From Sphingomonas sp. SCN 67-18 (GTDB taxonomy: Bacteria; Pseudomonadota; Alphaproteobacteria; Sphingomonadales; Sphingomonadaceae): a DNA stretch of 60,286 nucleotides. The notes below the pieces were generated by a model, which had not been told where the DNA came from, did no database searches, and saw only the letters and a program-made list of their open reading frames with translations. The DNA lies in contig NZ_MEFG01000021.1 in assembly GCF_001724715.1 (NCBI RefSeq), positions 1 through 60,286 on the forward strand, given 5' to 3'. Below, in pieces: positions 52,396-60,074 of this stretch. The position numbers and the translations under genes were made by a program. Within the stretch, counting starts at the first letter, position 1, and each line of letters starts with the position of its first letter.

Positions 52396-52423
52396 TAAGT
52401 GATTGATTTCACTTAACATTTTT
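52396..52423 (+). terminator. Island-borne terminator-like hairpin after tRNA-Glu
   Basis: A perfect 7-bp inverted repeat (TAAGTGA / TCACTTA, loop TTGATT) is followed by ACATTTTT. It starts five bases after attL and would end the tRNA-Glu transcript, replacing the chromosomal terminator that the insertion pushed away. Confidence 0.5.
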
Positions 52424-52790
52424 CAATCTTGGCAATTTCAATCCCGAGGGGGAGCACGATTCTGTGCTCGGATATTCGTTCTACGTGCCGCAGACACCTC
52501 CTGCCGATCAACCGACAGAACAAAGATCGCACGATTCACGAAAAAGCGTTATAGCCTCTCCGCCGACAGGAACCGCATTTCTACCGACAATTTTGGATCG
52601 ATCGATCAAAGAGCGTATGCGTGAACGCCCATCGCATGGGGGAACGCAATCATGACGGCTCGGACTGAAGCCGCCATCTCTGCCATCCGAGCCATGACAG
52701 GGTTTCAGATGGCTGTCTTTCATCTTGACCATTAACTGACGGCTATTGGGCCGATGGCGGACGATCTGCTTTCGGTGAGAGCGGGCGGAA
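52424..52790. other. Gene-poor left end of the island
   Basis: About 370 bp without a convincing gene. The octamer TTTCAATC occurs twice, at 52421-52428 and 52436-52443 (15-bp period), a possible recombinase arm-site or regulator repeat. Short reading frames here show no RBS or protein-like features. Confidence 0.4.
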
Positions 52791-52931
52791 ATGCGAATGC
52801 TCAGCCGCTGCTCTCGATCGCAAGAGGCACAGGGCGGTATCGCCGTGCTGCATACCAATCAAATTGGTGGGATCAATCGCGGCGAACGCGGCGTGACGTT
52901 CCGGATGCTGTTCAAGCTGGCCGACGCTTGA
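52791..52931 (+). pseudogene. Decayed XRE-family HTH regulator fragment
   Basis: The reading frame from ATG 52791 encodes a 46-residue peptide containing SQEAQGGIAVLHTNQIGGIN followed by RGERGVTFRMLFKLADA. This matches helices 2-5 of a Cro/C1-type HTH domain (SQE..LA..AGLH...IGGIERGER.....L.KLADAL). The first helix and the helix-2 spacing are scrambled, suggesting 5' decay or a frameshift. It stops at TGA 52931. It may be the leftover regulator of the island. Confidence 0.45.
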
Positions 52932-52972
52932 CGAGTTAGCGGCTATCGAAGCGGATGGGATCTGCTTGTGGA

Positions 52973-54094
52973 TTAGTCCAGCATGCGCGTGTCGGTGATC
53001 TGGAGCAGCGTTAAAATCTCACTTGCTCGAATCCGTATCGATTGTTCGGTCAATTCGTATTTCTCGGCGTCCCAACGATCAAACCAAGCATCCGCACCAA
53101 TTTTGTGGTGCTGGGTGTCATCCTTGGCGGTCCCGAACAGAATATCGAACGCATAGCTTTCCGCATCCAGCGTATCGCGCGGGAACCATCGGTCCTGCAC
53201 GCTAGGCGAGCGTGCAAACCACCTCCTGCCGCTTCGGCCGTGGCAGACGACAAGAGATGGCACGGGTTCGCTCTCAACCAAACGTATGGCGGTTGCTGTC
53301 AGGCTGGTGTCAAACATGTCAGCAAGGGCAGTCACGGCCGCGAAGTTAAACTTGGGCTGTTGCCGGACTCTGGGCTTGAACAAGTACCAGGGCATGAGGA
53401 GATCGGCCGCGTACCCATCCGCGACACGCTCAGGCGATAGAGCAGTCTGCGGCCGGGCTTCTTCAACACGACAAACCAGACATTTGCCCCGGTGATGATG
53501 CCAATGGCCGAGCTCATGTGCGACCGAATAGCGCTTGCGCCGATCTGATCCGCGAGAGTTGACCGTTATAATCGCCTGATTGTCGCGACCGATGATCCCT
53601 TCACGCTTAAACCAGCTGTGGCAGAGATAAGTCCAAGCGATCATCGCGGTGGTGATGAAGATCTCGGCTCGGAAATTGAGGCCAGCAGAATTGAAGTTAT
53701 GCACCGCTGCGATCATCGCTTCACGCGCCTTCACGAGCAGCTCGTCGCCCCGAAGGCTGAGGCCAGTCTCGACGTCGACATCGGGCCAGCAGCGTAGGAA
53801 ATCGGCGAGCTGATCGGCGCCTGCGGCTTTCACTGCCTTGTGTTTCTTCTCCGAGCGGACCTCGGAGATCAGGCGGTGATTGATCGAACGGGTCGGGCGG
53901 GTATCGAGCTTCTCTCCAGCGCGCTGGAGTGATCGTCGTTCTATTTTGATCTTCGGAAGTTTCCGGATGATCAGGTCCTTGGTTTTGATCACCATCGCGT
54001 CATGTTTCTCGCGCAGCAGTTCGACCAAGGCGGATTTACCGGAGCAGATCGCTCCGGACACCAGTACCACTCTAAACGACGCTTGGTCGTTCAT
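52973..54094 (-). CDS. Chimeric protein: P-loop kinase-like N-terminus, DUF3644-like middle, ImmA/IrrE metallopeptidase C-terminus
   Basis: This 373-residue protein begins at ATG 54094, overlapping the upstream stop by one base (TGATG). Residues ~8-66 contain a Walker A loop (SGAICSGKS, Gly14-Ser21) and an ERRSLQRAGEKLDTR segment as in nucleotide-kinase-like ATPases, but no complete kinase domain follows. Residues ~118-165 (LLVKAREAMIAAVHNFNSAG, then FRAEIFITTAMIAWTYL) resemble the start of DUF3644. Residues ~170-373 are an ImmA/IrrE-type domain with an intact HELGH (193-197), a zinc metallopeptidase motif. The abrupt domain joins suggest deletion-fusion of two or three genes, although the frame is intact. 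Coupling to the ImmA-macro gene suggests a functional pair, perhaps regulatory or defensive. Confidence 0.65.
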   Translation of the reverse strand: MNDQASFRVVLVSGAICSGKSALVELLREKHDAMVIKTKDLIIRKLPKIKIERRSLQRAGEKLDTRPTRSINHRLISEVRSEKKHKAVKAAGADQLADFLRCWPDVDVETGLSLRGDELLVKAREAMIAAVHNFNSAGLNFRAEIFITTAMIAWTYLCHSWFKREGIIGRDNQAIITVNSRGSDRRKRYSVAHELGHWHHHRGKCLVCRVEEARPQTALSPERVADGYAADLLMPWYLFKPRVRQQPKFNFAAVTALADMFDTSLTATAIRLVESEPVPSLVVCHGRSGRRWFARSPSVQDRWFPRDTLDAESYAFDILFGTAKDDTQHHKIGADAWFDRWDAEKYELTEQSIRIRASEILTLLQITDTRMLD

Positions 54095-55434
54095 CAGCCG
54101 AAAAGCTCGAATTGCTCGCGCTTGGGAGGAAGATCGTAGACGGTCACCGCCAGGCCCGCCCTGACCAACTCGTCCTCGATGATCTCCTCGATAATCCCCC
54201 AATCGCCGCCCGCGGATCCGGTCCCGATCTTTGGCATATGGACGCCAGCGCTAATCTGTCTCGCGTGCGCCGCCACTTCACGCAGACCGGCCTGCAGCGC
54301 CCCGTAACGCATCCGTGGAAACAGCGATGGCCCGAAACCCTCCTGCGCCACGATGCTTGCCAATGACACCCCCTCGTCCAGTTCGACAATCAGCGCTCGC
54401 CCCAGTCGCTGGTCTGCGGTCAAATGAATGAAACTCTGCGTATACTGTAGTTCGGCCTGAGGATACTTCCGCGCAAACTTCCTTGCTACGCCGCCACCCC
54501 ATTTGATAGCGCGGTCATTGACCAGCTGACAAATGATCTTTGGCTCGTTCCCAAGCGGATCCAATATGTTCCCATGAACATATCTTATCGGGCACTTACC
54601 GAATTGCCTCGATCCAAATCGAACTAGTCCCGCGACCCTCGGATATCTTGTCCCGGGATATCCCGGGATGCCTACAAACTCGATCGCCGTGTCGCTTCCG
54701 GCGAACCAGCTTTCCACCGCGCGATCGGTGTGACCGATCGCCGTACAGTTGCGGACGGCGCTATCGGTTGGAAGCACGATGCCTTCGACACGCAGAAATG
54801 GCGCCAAGGGCGATGGTACCGCATAATCGATGCGGTATCGGCGGTCGTGCTCCACATCACCGATCGGGGATGCAAAGAAGATGGAGATCGGGGTTTCAGC
54901 GACCTTCGCCAGACGGATGAGAAAAGCTTCCGCGGAAACATCGTAGCGTCGGCGCTCCCGCATAAGCTCTTCAATGGGCGCCACTTCCATCGCTGCGCGT
55001 AGGCTGCCGATCGGAAGCACGAATTCCGACGCCGCAATATTGCACAGCATTTCAAGCTGCCAATCGTCTGATGCGGGGTCGTGGGCACTCCTGTTGCGGA
55101 CTTCCTCGCGCCAGTCCGGGAACAGCATATGCGCCAGTTCGCGCGCGATCGAGAAGCGCACCCTTTCTCGGGGCTGCTGGGGGTTGAACTCGATAGTTGC
55201 GCCGTTGGATGTCGCTAGGAGCCGTGCGTCGGCGATATTTGCGTTAGCGGACATCCTCGCGCCAAGTAGTTCGACGATTTTGACAGGATTAAACGGCGGT
55301 CCGTCCCACCCCGCTTCCCGCGCTTTCAAGACGAGATTGCGCGCCGCTTCTTGTATTGCGGAAACCGGATCCGTCCCCTGTGCGAGCGCCAATGCCGATT
55401 TGTTCGTCCAAGTGATGCCGATCGCGGTTACCAT
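54094..55434 (-). CDS. ImmA/IrrE-like domain fused to a macro domain
   Basis: This 446-residue protein has an N-terminal ImmA/IrrE-like region (~25-200) in which the zinc motif HExxH reads RELAH (98-102). The first zinc-binding His is replaced by Arg, so peptidase activity is doubtful. The C-terminal ~165 residues (from ~282) form a macro domain with YVHGNILDP, the loop CQLVNDRAIKWGGGVA and MPKIGTGSAGGDW, as in ADP-ribose-binding or -hydrolysing proteins of the Poa1/DarG type. ATG 55434 is chosen; in-frame GTG and TTG codons directly precede it. It is followed by the P-loop/ImmA chimera with one-base overlap. A role in removing ADP-ribose marks as an antitoxin or signalling module is plausible; no ART toxin (DarT) is present. 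Confidence 0.75.
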   Translation of the reverse strand: MVTAIGITWTNKSALALAQGTDPVSAIQEAARNLVLKAREAGWDGPPFNPVKIVELLGARMSANANIADARLLATSNGATIEFNPQQPRERVRFSIARELAHMLFPDWREEVRNRSAHDPASDDWQLEMLCNIAASEFVLPIGSLRAAMEVAPIEELMRERRRYDVSAEAFLIRLAKVAETPISIFFASPIGDVEHDRRYRIDYAVPSPLAPFLRVEGIVLPTDSAVRNCTAIGHTDRAVESWFAGSDTAIEFVGIPGYPGTRYPRVAGLVRFGSRQFGKCPIRYVHGNILDPLGNEPKIICQLVNDRAIKWGGGVARKFARKYPQAELQYTQSFIHLTADQRLGRALIVELDEGVSLASIVAQEGFGPSLFPRMRYGALQAGLREVAAHARQISAGVHMPKIGTGSAGGDWGIIEEIIEDELVRAGLAVTVYDLPPKREQFELFG

Positions 55435-55677
55435 CACCAACTGCTAAACCAAGCAAGTTCGCACCACCAGAGTGAACGCCGCACGAACGCGAGGGGCTAC
55501 GCGGTGGCTAGTTTGGTGCTTGCTCCCGTATCGTGTGGCCGCTTGATACTCTCACAGAACACCAGCCGATGTTCATTGACCACCTGAACAAAGGGCAGCT
55601 TTCGCGATCGCCTGTGGATCGGCTGAACGGCCGAGATTGGGGTGTAAAGTGGACATAACGCCGTAAGGACGGGGAGA

Positions 55678-56070
55678 TCAGGCTTCCCAGTTTTCGTGGG
55701 CCAAGCCGGGAATACGAGAAAACTCCCTCACGTTGCGCGAAATGACGGTCAGTCCCCTCGCCAACGCTTGTCCAGCTATAAGGGTATCCAGTGGGCCAAT
55801 GGGCGTGCCCGCCTGGGAGAGGGAGGTCCGGATTTCCGCCGACACGCGCGCATCCTCGTGCTCGAACTCGAGGATGGTAAAGCGAAGCGCGGTAATCCGG
55901 TCGAGATTCTCCTGGACGCGCGCGCTCTTGAACGCGCCGAAGTAAAGCTCGTGCATGACAACGGAGGAAACCGCACAATCGAGCGGGCTGTGACGTTCCA
56001 GATTCTTCCAGACGCTCTTATGGCCTTTGAACAGCGCTATGATCGTATTGGTGTCGAGGGAATATTTCAT
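55678..56070 (-). CDS. vapC: VapC-type PIN-domain toxin ribonuclease
   Basis: This 130-residue PIN-domain protein has the acidic active-site residues Asp6 (SLDTNTIIAL), Glu41 (MHELYFGA) and Asp95 (PLDTLIAGQA), with the conserved Asn113 in ISRNVREF. VapC toxins cleave tRNA or rRNA and are neutralised by VapB. It starts five bases after the vapB stop, the normal antitoxin-toxin order. The reading frame is open further upstream, but ATG 56070 gives the family length. It is complete and probably functional, likely stabilising the island. Confidence 0.93.
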   Translation of the reverse strand: MKYSLDTNTIIALFKGHKSVWKNLERHSPLDCAVSSVVMHELYFGAFKSARVQENLDRITALRFTILEFEHEDARVSAEIRTSLSQAGTPIGPLDTLIAGQALARGLTVISRNVREFSRIPGLAHENWEA

Positions 56071-56075
56071 CCCGA

Positions 56076-56309
56076 TCAGTCCATCGAATCGCGGGTCTCG
56101 AATTCCTGCGGCTCGTTGACGGCCTGCTCGAAATCCTCGTCCACCGGACCCACCAGTCGTTTGAGCCAAGCCCAGTCCGAGGGTGCAGGTTCCAGGATCA
56201 CAGCGTCACCATCCCGGCGTATGCGGACTTGGTCAGCGTCGAAGCGAAACTCCTTGGGCAATCGCACCGCTTGCGAGCGCCCCGTCCAGAAGATCTTTGC
56301 AAAGCCCAT
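56076..56309 (-). CDS. vapB: VapB-type antitoxin (AbrB/SpoVT fold)
   Basis: This 77-residue protein has an AbrB-like DNA-binding N-terminus (KIFWTGRSQAVRLPKEFRF, residues ~5-23, and IRRDGDAVILEP) and an acidic C-terminal tail that would wrap the VapC active site. It would bind and repress its own promoter. ATG 56309 lies ~25 bases after the expected transcription start of a near-consensus promoter (56340-56368). It is followed immediately by vapC. Confidence 0.92.
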   Translation of the reverse strand: MGFAKIFWTGRSQAVRLPKEFRFDADQVRIRRDGDAVILEPAPSDWAWLKRLVGPVDEDFEQAVNEPQEFETRDSMD

Positions 56310-56339
56310 CGCTCTTCTCCAACACGGAACCCAAGCAGA

Positions 56340-56368
56340 TATATACCAATGCCATATATCATTTTCAA
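56340..56368 (-). promoter_or_regulatory. Near-consensus sigma-70 promoter of vapBC
   Basis: On the minus strand TTGAAA (56368-56363), a 17-bp spacer and TATATA (56345-56340) precede vapB. The -10 and spacer include two ATATAT blocks in imperfect inverted arrangement, a likely VapB operator overlapping the promoter. Confidence 0.65.
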
Positions 56369-56455
56369 GCCAACAGCGCATTCTATAATAATATGTTCTG
56401 TGCTTTGCGGACGGGTTCCACCAAGAAGGCCGCGAGCGACGGGCTCTGCAATCGC

Positions 56456-56665
56456 TCAGACTAGATCGTGCGCCTCTGCGCGATAACCCGTGGGATCTTC
56501 GATCCAAAGGCGCACTGCGGATTCGTACCAGCCGGTGCCGCGTGCACTGATCGACAACTGTCGCGGGAAGGTCCCATCGGCGACCTTACGATAAAGGGTC
56601 GAACGGGTAAGGCCGGTCCGGTCGAGCACAGTCTTTAGGCGGATGATCTTTTCGGGTTTAGGCAT
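56456..56665 (-). CDS. AlpA-family phage/island transcriptional regulator
   Basis: This 69-residue MerR-like HTH protein has the typical sequence IRLKTVLDRTGLTRSTLYRK ... FPRQLSI ... WYESAVRLWIED of the AlpA family. In P4-type elements AlpA activates the integrase or acts as an excisionase. It is 147 bp upstream of vapB on the same strand and ~250 bp inside the right attachment repeat. No integrase is present for it to control, so it is either a leftover or acts on a recombinase encoded elsewhere. Confidence 0.9.
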   Translation of the reverse strand: MPKPEKIIRLKTVLDRTGLTRSTLYRKVADGTFPRQLSISARGTGWYESAVRLWIEDPTGYRAEAHDLV

Positions 56666-56833
56666 GAGATGCTTTTTCCATCAGTCGAGTTAGGCAACGC
56701 TCCCGGAGGAAGCGGTCCAGCCCTTCGCAAACAAAGATGCCATTTTGGAGACTCTGCACCACGACGAGGAAGATCAGGTTGACCATGATTGAATGCCAGG
56801 GCCTCCCAATTGACCTCATACAACCCGAAAATA

Positions 56834-56855
56834 CTGATGGTATATCTGATGGTAT
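56834..56855. repeat. Short tandem repeat near the right island end
   Basis: CTGATGGTAT occurs twice (56834-56843 and 56846-56855) with a 12-bp period, ~60-80 bp inside attR and upstream of the AlpA gene. The placement suits an excisionase/AlpA or recombinase arm site. Confidence 0.4.
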
Positions 56856-56912
56856 CGGAAAGATTATTCAGGACGATTACATATCATTTTCAAATACTTG
56901 TCACGGCAATGA

Positions 56913-56933
56913 GATTCCCGTAGGGGTCACCAG
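56913..56933 (+). repeat. attR: second copy of the tRNA-Glu 3' end
   Basis: Identical to 52371-52391 over 21 bp, with no other tRNA part beside it. It marks the right boundary of the island. Confidence 0.9.
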
Positions 56934-56940
56934 CGGCGGA

Positions 56941-56970
56941 AATCAGCCGTTTTTACTCGGCCTGATTTTC
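56941..56970 (+). terminator. Displaced chromosomal terminator of tRNA-Glu
   Basis: AATCAGCCG (56941-56949) pairs with CGGCCTGATT (56958-56967; one bulged C) across a T-rich loop and is followed by TTC. It begins 7 bp after attR, where the original end of the tRNA-Glu transcript would have been before insertion. Confidence 0.5.
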
Positions 56971-57070
56971 GGATTTCCCCCGCAAGCGCCATGATTTTCC
57001 CCACGGTAACGTGCGCGGCCGCCCCACGAGCGATTATGAGCGCCCCCGCCCGCTCACACGGACGATGCCG

Positions 57071-58162
57071 TTATTTCAGGAAGGCGGCCATGCTGTTCGC
57101 GGCCGGTTGCCAGTCGAGGCCCTGTTCCGCCAGCCAGCGGTCGTCATAATAGGTGGAGCCGTAACGCTCGCCGCCGTCGCACAGCAGGGTGACGATGCTG
57201 CCGGTTTCGCCTTTTTCCTTCATCTCGTCGGCCAGCCGTTCGCAGGTCCACAGGTTCGTGCCGGTCGATCCGCCGACCGTGCGGCCCAGCCGGTCCGACA
57301 GCGCGCGCATCGCGCCGATGCTGTCGGCGTCGGCAACGGCGACCATGCGGTCGACGACGGTGGGAATGAAGCTTGGCTCCACCCGCGGGCGGCCGATGCC
57401 CTCGATCTTCGCGCCGCAGCCTTCGGGCAGCGCGGTGACGGTGCGGTCCGCATAATGGCGGTGGAAGACCGAATGTTCCGGGTCTGCCACGCAGAGCTTG
57501 GTCGCGTGGCGCTGATAGCGGATGAAGCGCCCGATGGTGGCGGATGTGCCGCCCGTCCCCGCGCCGCAGACGATCCAGCCGGGCACGGGATGCTCCTCCT
57601 CCGCCATCTGGCTGAAGATGCTTTCCGCGATATTATTGTTGCCGCGCCAGTCCGTCGCGCGCTCGGCATAGGTGAACTGGTCGATATAATGGCCGCCGGT
57701 TTCCCTCGCCAGTCGATGCGCCACCTCATAGACGGTGCGCGGATCGTCCACCGCGTGGATCTCGCCGCCATGGAAGCGGATGGCGTCAAGCTTTGGCCGC
57801 GCCGTGCTCGCCGGGACGACGGCGATGAAGCGCAACCCCAGCATCCGGGCGAAATAGGCTTCGCTGACCGCGGTGGACCCCGATGATGCCTCGATCACGC
57901 AGCTGCCCGGCCCGATCCATTCGTTGCACAGCGCATAGAGGAAGAGCGAACGCGCCAGCCGATGCTTCAGGCTGCCGGTGGGGTGCGAGCTTTCATCCTT
58001 GAGATAGAGGGTGATGCCGGGATGGTGCGGCAGATCGACGCGGATCAGATGCGTATCGGCCGAACGGTTAAAGTCAGCCTCGATGCGCCGGACGGCTTCG
58101 GCCAGCCAGTGCCGGTGATCGGCGGCGCCGCCCGATTGCGCCGGCTTTGGCCTGACCGTCAT
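57071..58162 (-). CDS. PLP-dependent cysteine synthase-family protein, Cds1-like L-cysteine desulfhydrase
   Basis: This 363-residue fold-type II PLP enzyme has the PLP lysine Lys66 in [11 protein letters not shown]. The substrate loop reads [12 protein letters not shown]; the SGST form, rather than SGNTG of CysK, is typical of Cds1-type cysteine desulfhydrases. The phosphate-binding loop is [13 protein letters not shown]. It probably releases H2S, pyruvate and ammonia from L-cysteine, affecting sulfide and redox balance. Start ATG 58162 is chosen; an in-frame upstream codon at 58207 would add 15 residues. It stands alone to the right of the island and is convergent with nothing on the left. 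Confidence 0.86.
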   Translation of the reverse strand: MTVRPKPAQSGGAADHRHWLAEAVRRIEADFNRSADTHLIRVDLPHHPGITLYLKDESSHPTGSLKHRLARSLFLYALCNEWIGPGSCVIEASSGSTAVSEAYFARMLGLRFIAVVPASTARPKLDAIRFHGGEIHAVDDPRTVYEVAHRLARETGGHYIDQFTYAERATDWRGNNNIAESIFSQMAEEEHPVPGWIVCGAGTGGTSATIGRFIRYQRHATKLCVADPEHSVFHRHYADRTVTALPEGCGAKIEGIGRPRVEPSFIPTVVDRMVAVADADSIGAMRALSDRLGRTVGGSTGTNLWTCERLADEMKEKGETGSIVTLLCDGGERYGSTYYDDRWLAEQGLDWQPAANSMAAFLK

Positions 58163-58329
58163 GATATTCCCCACCAGCTGCCCTGCGCTCTCCCGTAACC
58201 TGATCATGCGCTTCGGCCAAGAGCGCGTATCTGACTGGTGCTTCCCTTCGCTGGCATCAATGATGCCGCGCAGATCCGCTGAGCATGAGCGGCTAGGCAG
58301 GCCGGGTGGCTATCCGTTAGCATTGGCGG

Positions 58330-58929
58330 ATGCTGCGAATCCTTGTCCTGCTCCTGTCCTGCCTGTGCCTGGCCCCCGCCGCCGCCCAGGACGCGCCCGC
58401 GCCCGCCACCGCGCAGGTGGCCATCGAGACGGGCGAAGGCAGGATCGTGCTGGTGCTGGAAACCGAACGCGCGCCTGTCACGGCCGCCAACTTCCTGCGC
58501 TATGCGGATGAGAAGCGGTTCGACGGGACGGATTTCTACCGGGCGATGGCGGTGGCGCCGGGGCTGGGCCTGATCCAGGGCGGGACGCGCGGCGACCCGG
58601 CACGGGTGCGGACGCCGATCGTGCATGAGCCGACCAGCCAGACCGGCCTGTCGCATGGCGACGGAACGATCTCCATGGCGCGTTACGACCCGGGCAGCGC
58701 CACGGGCGATTTCTTCATCACGGTGGGGGCGATGGAATCGCTGGATGCGAACCCCGCGGCGGCGGGCGACAATGCCGGTTTTGCAGCCTTTGGCCATGTC
58801 GTCGAGGGCATGGATGTCGTCCACCGCATCCTTGCCGCGCCGACATCCGAAACCGAAGGCGAGGCGGTGATGCGCGGGCAGATGATCGCCGCGCCGATCC
58901 GCATCATCACCGTCCGCCGCCTGCCCTGA
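58330..58929 (+). CDS. Periplasmic cyclophilin-type peptidyl-prolyl isomerase
   Basis: This 199-residue protein has a signal peptide (hydrophobic ~4-17, cleavage after APAAA). The cyclophilin fold contains FDGTDFYRAM, LIQGG, DGTISMARYDPGSATGDFFI and AFGHVVEGMDVV. The catalytic Arg usually found in FHRV is present as FYRAM. It would assist protein folding in the periplasm. The ATG at 58330 is the first in frame. It is divergent from the Cds1-like gene, with 167 bp between them. Confidence 0.92.
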   Translation: MLRILVLLLSCLCLAPAAAQDAPAPATAQVAIETGEGRIVLVLETERAPVTAANFLRYADEKRFDGTDFYRAMAVAPGLGLIQGGTRGDPARVRTPIVHEPTSQTGLSHGDGTISMARYDPGSATGDFFITVGAMESLDANPAAAGDNAGFAAFGHVVEGMDVVHRILAAPTSETEGEAVMRGQMIAAPIRIITVRRLP

Positions 58930-59017
58930 GCGGCGCCAACCTGATCGCCCCTCCCCCTTGCGGTCAGCGGCCATCCCGGCGACACTGGCGTTCTTCGTAA
59001 AACAAGGGGGTGCGTGC

Positions 59018-59569
59018 GTGGCCCATATCGTCGGCATTTCGGGGAGCCTCAGGCGTCATTCCTTCAATTCCGGCCTGCTCCGCGCCGCGACGGCGCTGAT
59101 GCCGGATGGAGCGACGCTCGGCATCGCCTCCATCGCGGAGATACCGCTCTACAATGCGGATATCGAAGCGGAGGGCGGGCTGCCGGCGGCGGTGGCGGAG
59201 CTGAAAGCGCAGATCGCCGCGGCGGACGGCCTGCTGCTCGTCACCCCGGAATATAACAACGGCATCCCCGGCGTATTCAAGAACGCGATCGACTGGGCAT
59301 CGCGCCCGGCCGGAGACATCGGCCGGATATTCGGCGGCAAGCCCGTCGCGGTCATCGGCGCTTCGCCCGGCGGCTTCGGCACATTGCTGGCGCAGGACAG
59401 CTGGCTGACCGTGCTGAGGACGCTGGGCACCCGGCCCTGGTTCGAGGGCCGCCTGCTGGTGTCGCGCGCGGGCGGACTGTTCGATGCGGAGGGATCGCTG
59501 ACGGACGAACAGACCGTGGCCCGGTTGCGCGGCTTTCTGGAGGGTTTCGTCGCCTTCACCCGCGCATAA
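59018..59569 (+). CDS. NADPH-dependent FMN reductase family protein
   Basis: This 183-residue flavodoxin-like protein has the FMN-phosphate loop GISGSLRRHSFN at the N-terminus and TPEYNNGIPGVFKNAIDWASR (split by the flavin site, ~70-90), the signature of the SsuE/ChrR/azoreductase group. It likely reduces quinones, chromate-like oxidants or azo compounds, or supplies reduced FMN. I chose GTG 59018 with AAGGGGG upstream; an in-frame start at 58958 adds 20 residues without such a site. It follows the cyclophilin gene by 88 bp on the same strand. Confidence 0.9.
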   Translation: MAHIVGISGSLRRHSFNSGLLRAATALMPDGATLGIASIAEIPLYNADIEAEGGLPAAVAELKAQIAAADGLLLVTPEYNNGIPGVFKNAIDWASRPAGDIGRIFGGKPVAVIGASPGGFGTLLAQDSWLTVLRTLGTRPWFEGRLLVSRAGGLFDAEGSLTDEQTVARLRGFLEGFVAFTRA

Positions 59570-59643
59570 GGGGCCGCGCGGCGCGAGCACGGCCTGCCGG
59601 CAAGCATGGGGAGCGGAAATACGCCCGCTCCCCGCCCCCTTGT

Positions 59644-59862
59644 TCAGAACGCCTTGGTGACGCTGAACCCGATAATCCGGGGATCGAGCGTAAACACGTT
59701 GGTGGTCAGCCCGCTGTCGTCGCTGTTGACGAAAGCGTCGGTAATCGGCGTGTCGTTGAACAGGTTCTTGACGTAAAGCTGGAAGGCCAGCCCGTCGCCG
59801 TCGCGCGAGACGGTGAGCGAGAGATTGGCATTATACCATGCCTTCAGGCCATTGAGGTGCGG
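59644..59862 (-). pseudogene. TonB-dependent receptor, C-terminal remnant
   Basis: The minus strand encodes 72 residues with the typical end of a TonB-dependent receptor barrel: WYNANLSLTVSRDGDGLAFQ, LYVKNLFNDTPITDAF, and a terminal strand GFSVTKAF ending in Phe. An in-frame TAG at 59865-59863 and absence of any further barrel sequence upstream show that the rest of the gene has been lost. It probably records a deletion at this point. Confidence 0.8.
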
Positions 59863-59992
59863 CTAGCCCATCCCTTCGGAGAGGCGGTGATCGATCCGGT
59901 CAGAAATGGATGCGGTTGCGGCACGGCCGCATCCCGCGCTCGTCAGCTACGGGTTGACGCGGAACGAAAGCAGTGCAAATCATATTAAACAG

Positions 59993-60014
59993 CAATATCA
60001 AACATTTGATATTG
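59993..60014. promoter_or_regulatory. Perfect 22-bp palindromic operator candidate
   Basis: CAATATCAAA and TTTGATATTG are perfect 10-bp inverted arms separated by CA. The AT-rich dyad stands out in high-GC surroundings and fits a dimeric regulator site; no regulator gene is visible in the window beside it. It could instead be the base of an RNA hairpin, but it is not followed by a T-run. Confidence 0.5.
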
Positions 60015-60035
60015 CGTCGTTCATTCCCCCTCCTC

Positions 60036-60074
60036 GGCCCCGGCACGCCCACCCCGTGCCGGGGCCATTTTTGT
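60036..60074 (+). terminator. Strong rho-independent terminator
   Basis: An 11-bp perfect GC-rich stem (GGCCCCGGCAC / GTGCCGGGGCC, 9-nt loop) is followed by ATTTTTGT. It ends a plus-strand transcript, but no gene is visible just upstream; the gene it served may have been deleted, or the transcript may be non-coding. Confidence 0.8.

Larger units (their letters stand above)
52371..56933. mobile_element. tRNA-Glu-integrated genomic island, ~4.5 kb, no integrase seen
   Basis: The segment is bounded by a 21-bp direct repeat made of the tRNA-Glu 3' end. Its GC content is clearly lower than the flanks. It holds only accessory genes: a decayed XRE fragment, two overlapping ImmA/IrrE-type genes, vapC, vapB and an AlpA-type regulator. 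AlpA genes normally sit beside integrases in P4-like elements, but no tyrosine recombinase is present. The element is therefore either a deletion remnant or a minimal element mobilised in trans. Downstream of the right repeat, a hairpin that probably was the original tRNA-Glu terminator reappears. Confidence 0.85.

Noticed and set aside
55435-55677. Possible insertion-sequence remnant between the ImmA-macro gene and vapC
   Set aside because: No terminal inverted repeats or transposase-like peptide found in any frame; left as plain intergenic sequence.
56635-56823. 62-codon minus-strand frame upstream of the AlpA gene
   Set aside because: No RBS, no protein-like features, overlaps the AlpA start in another frame.
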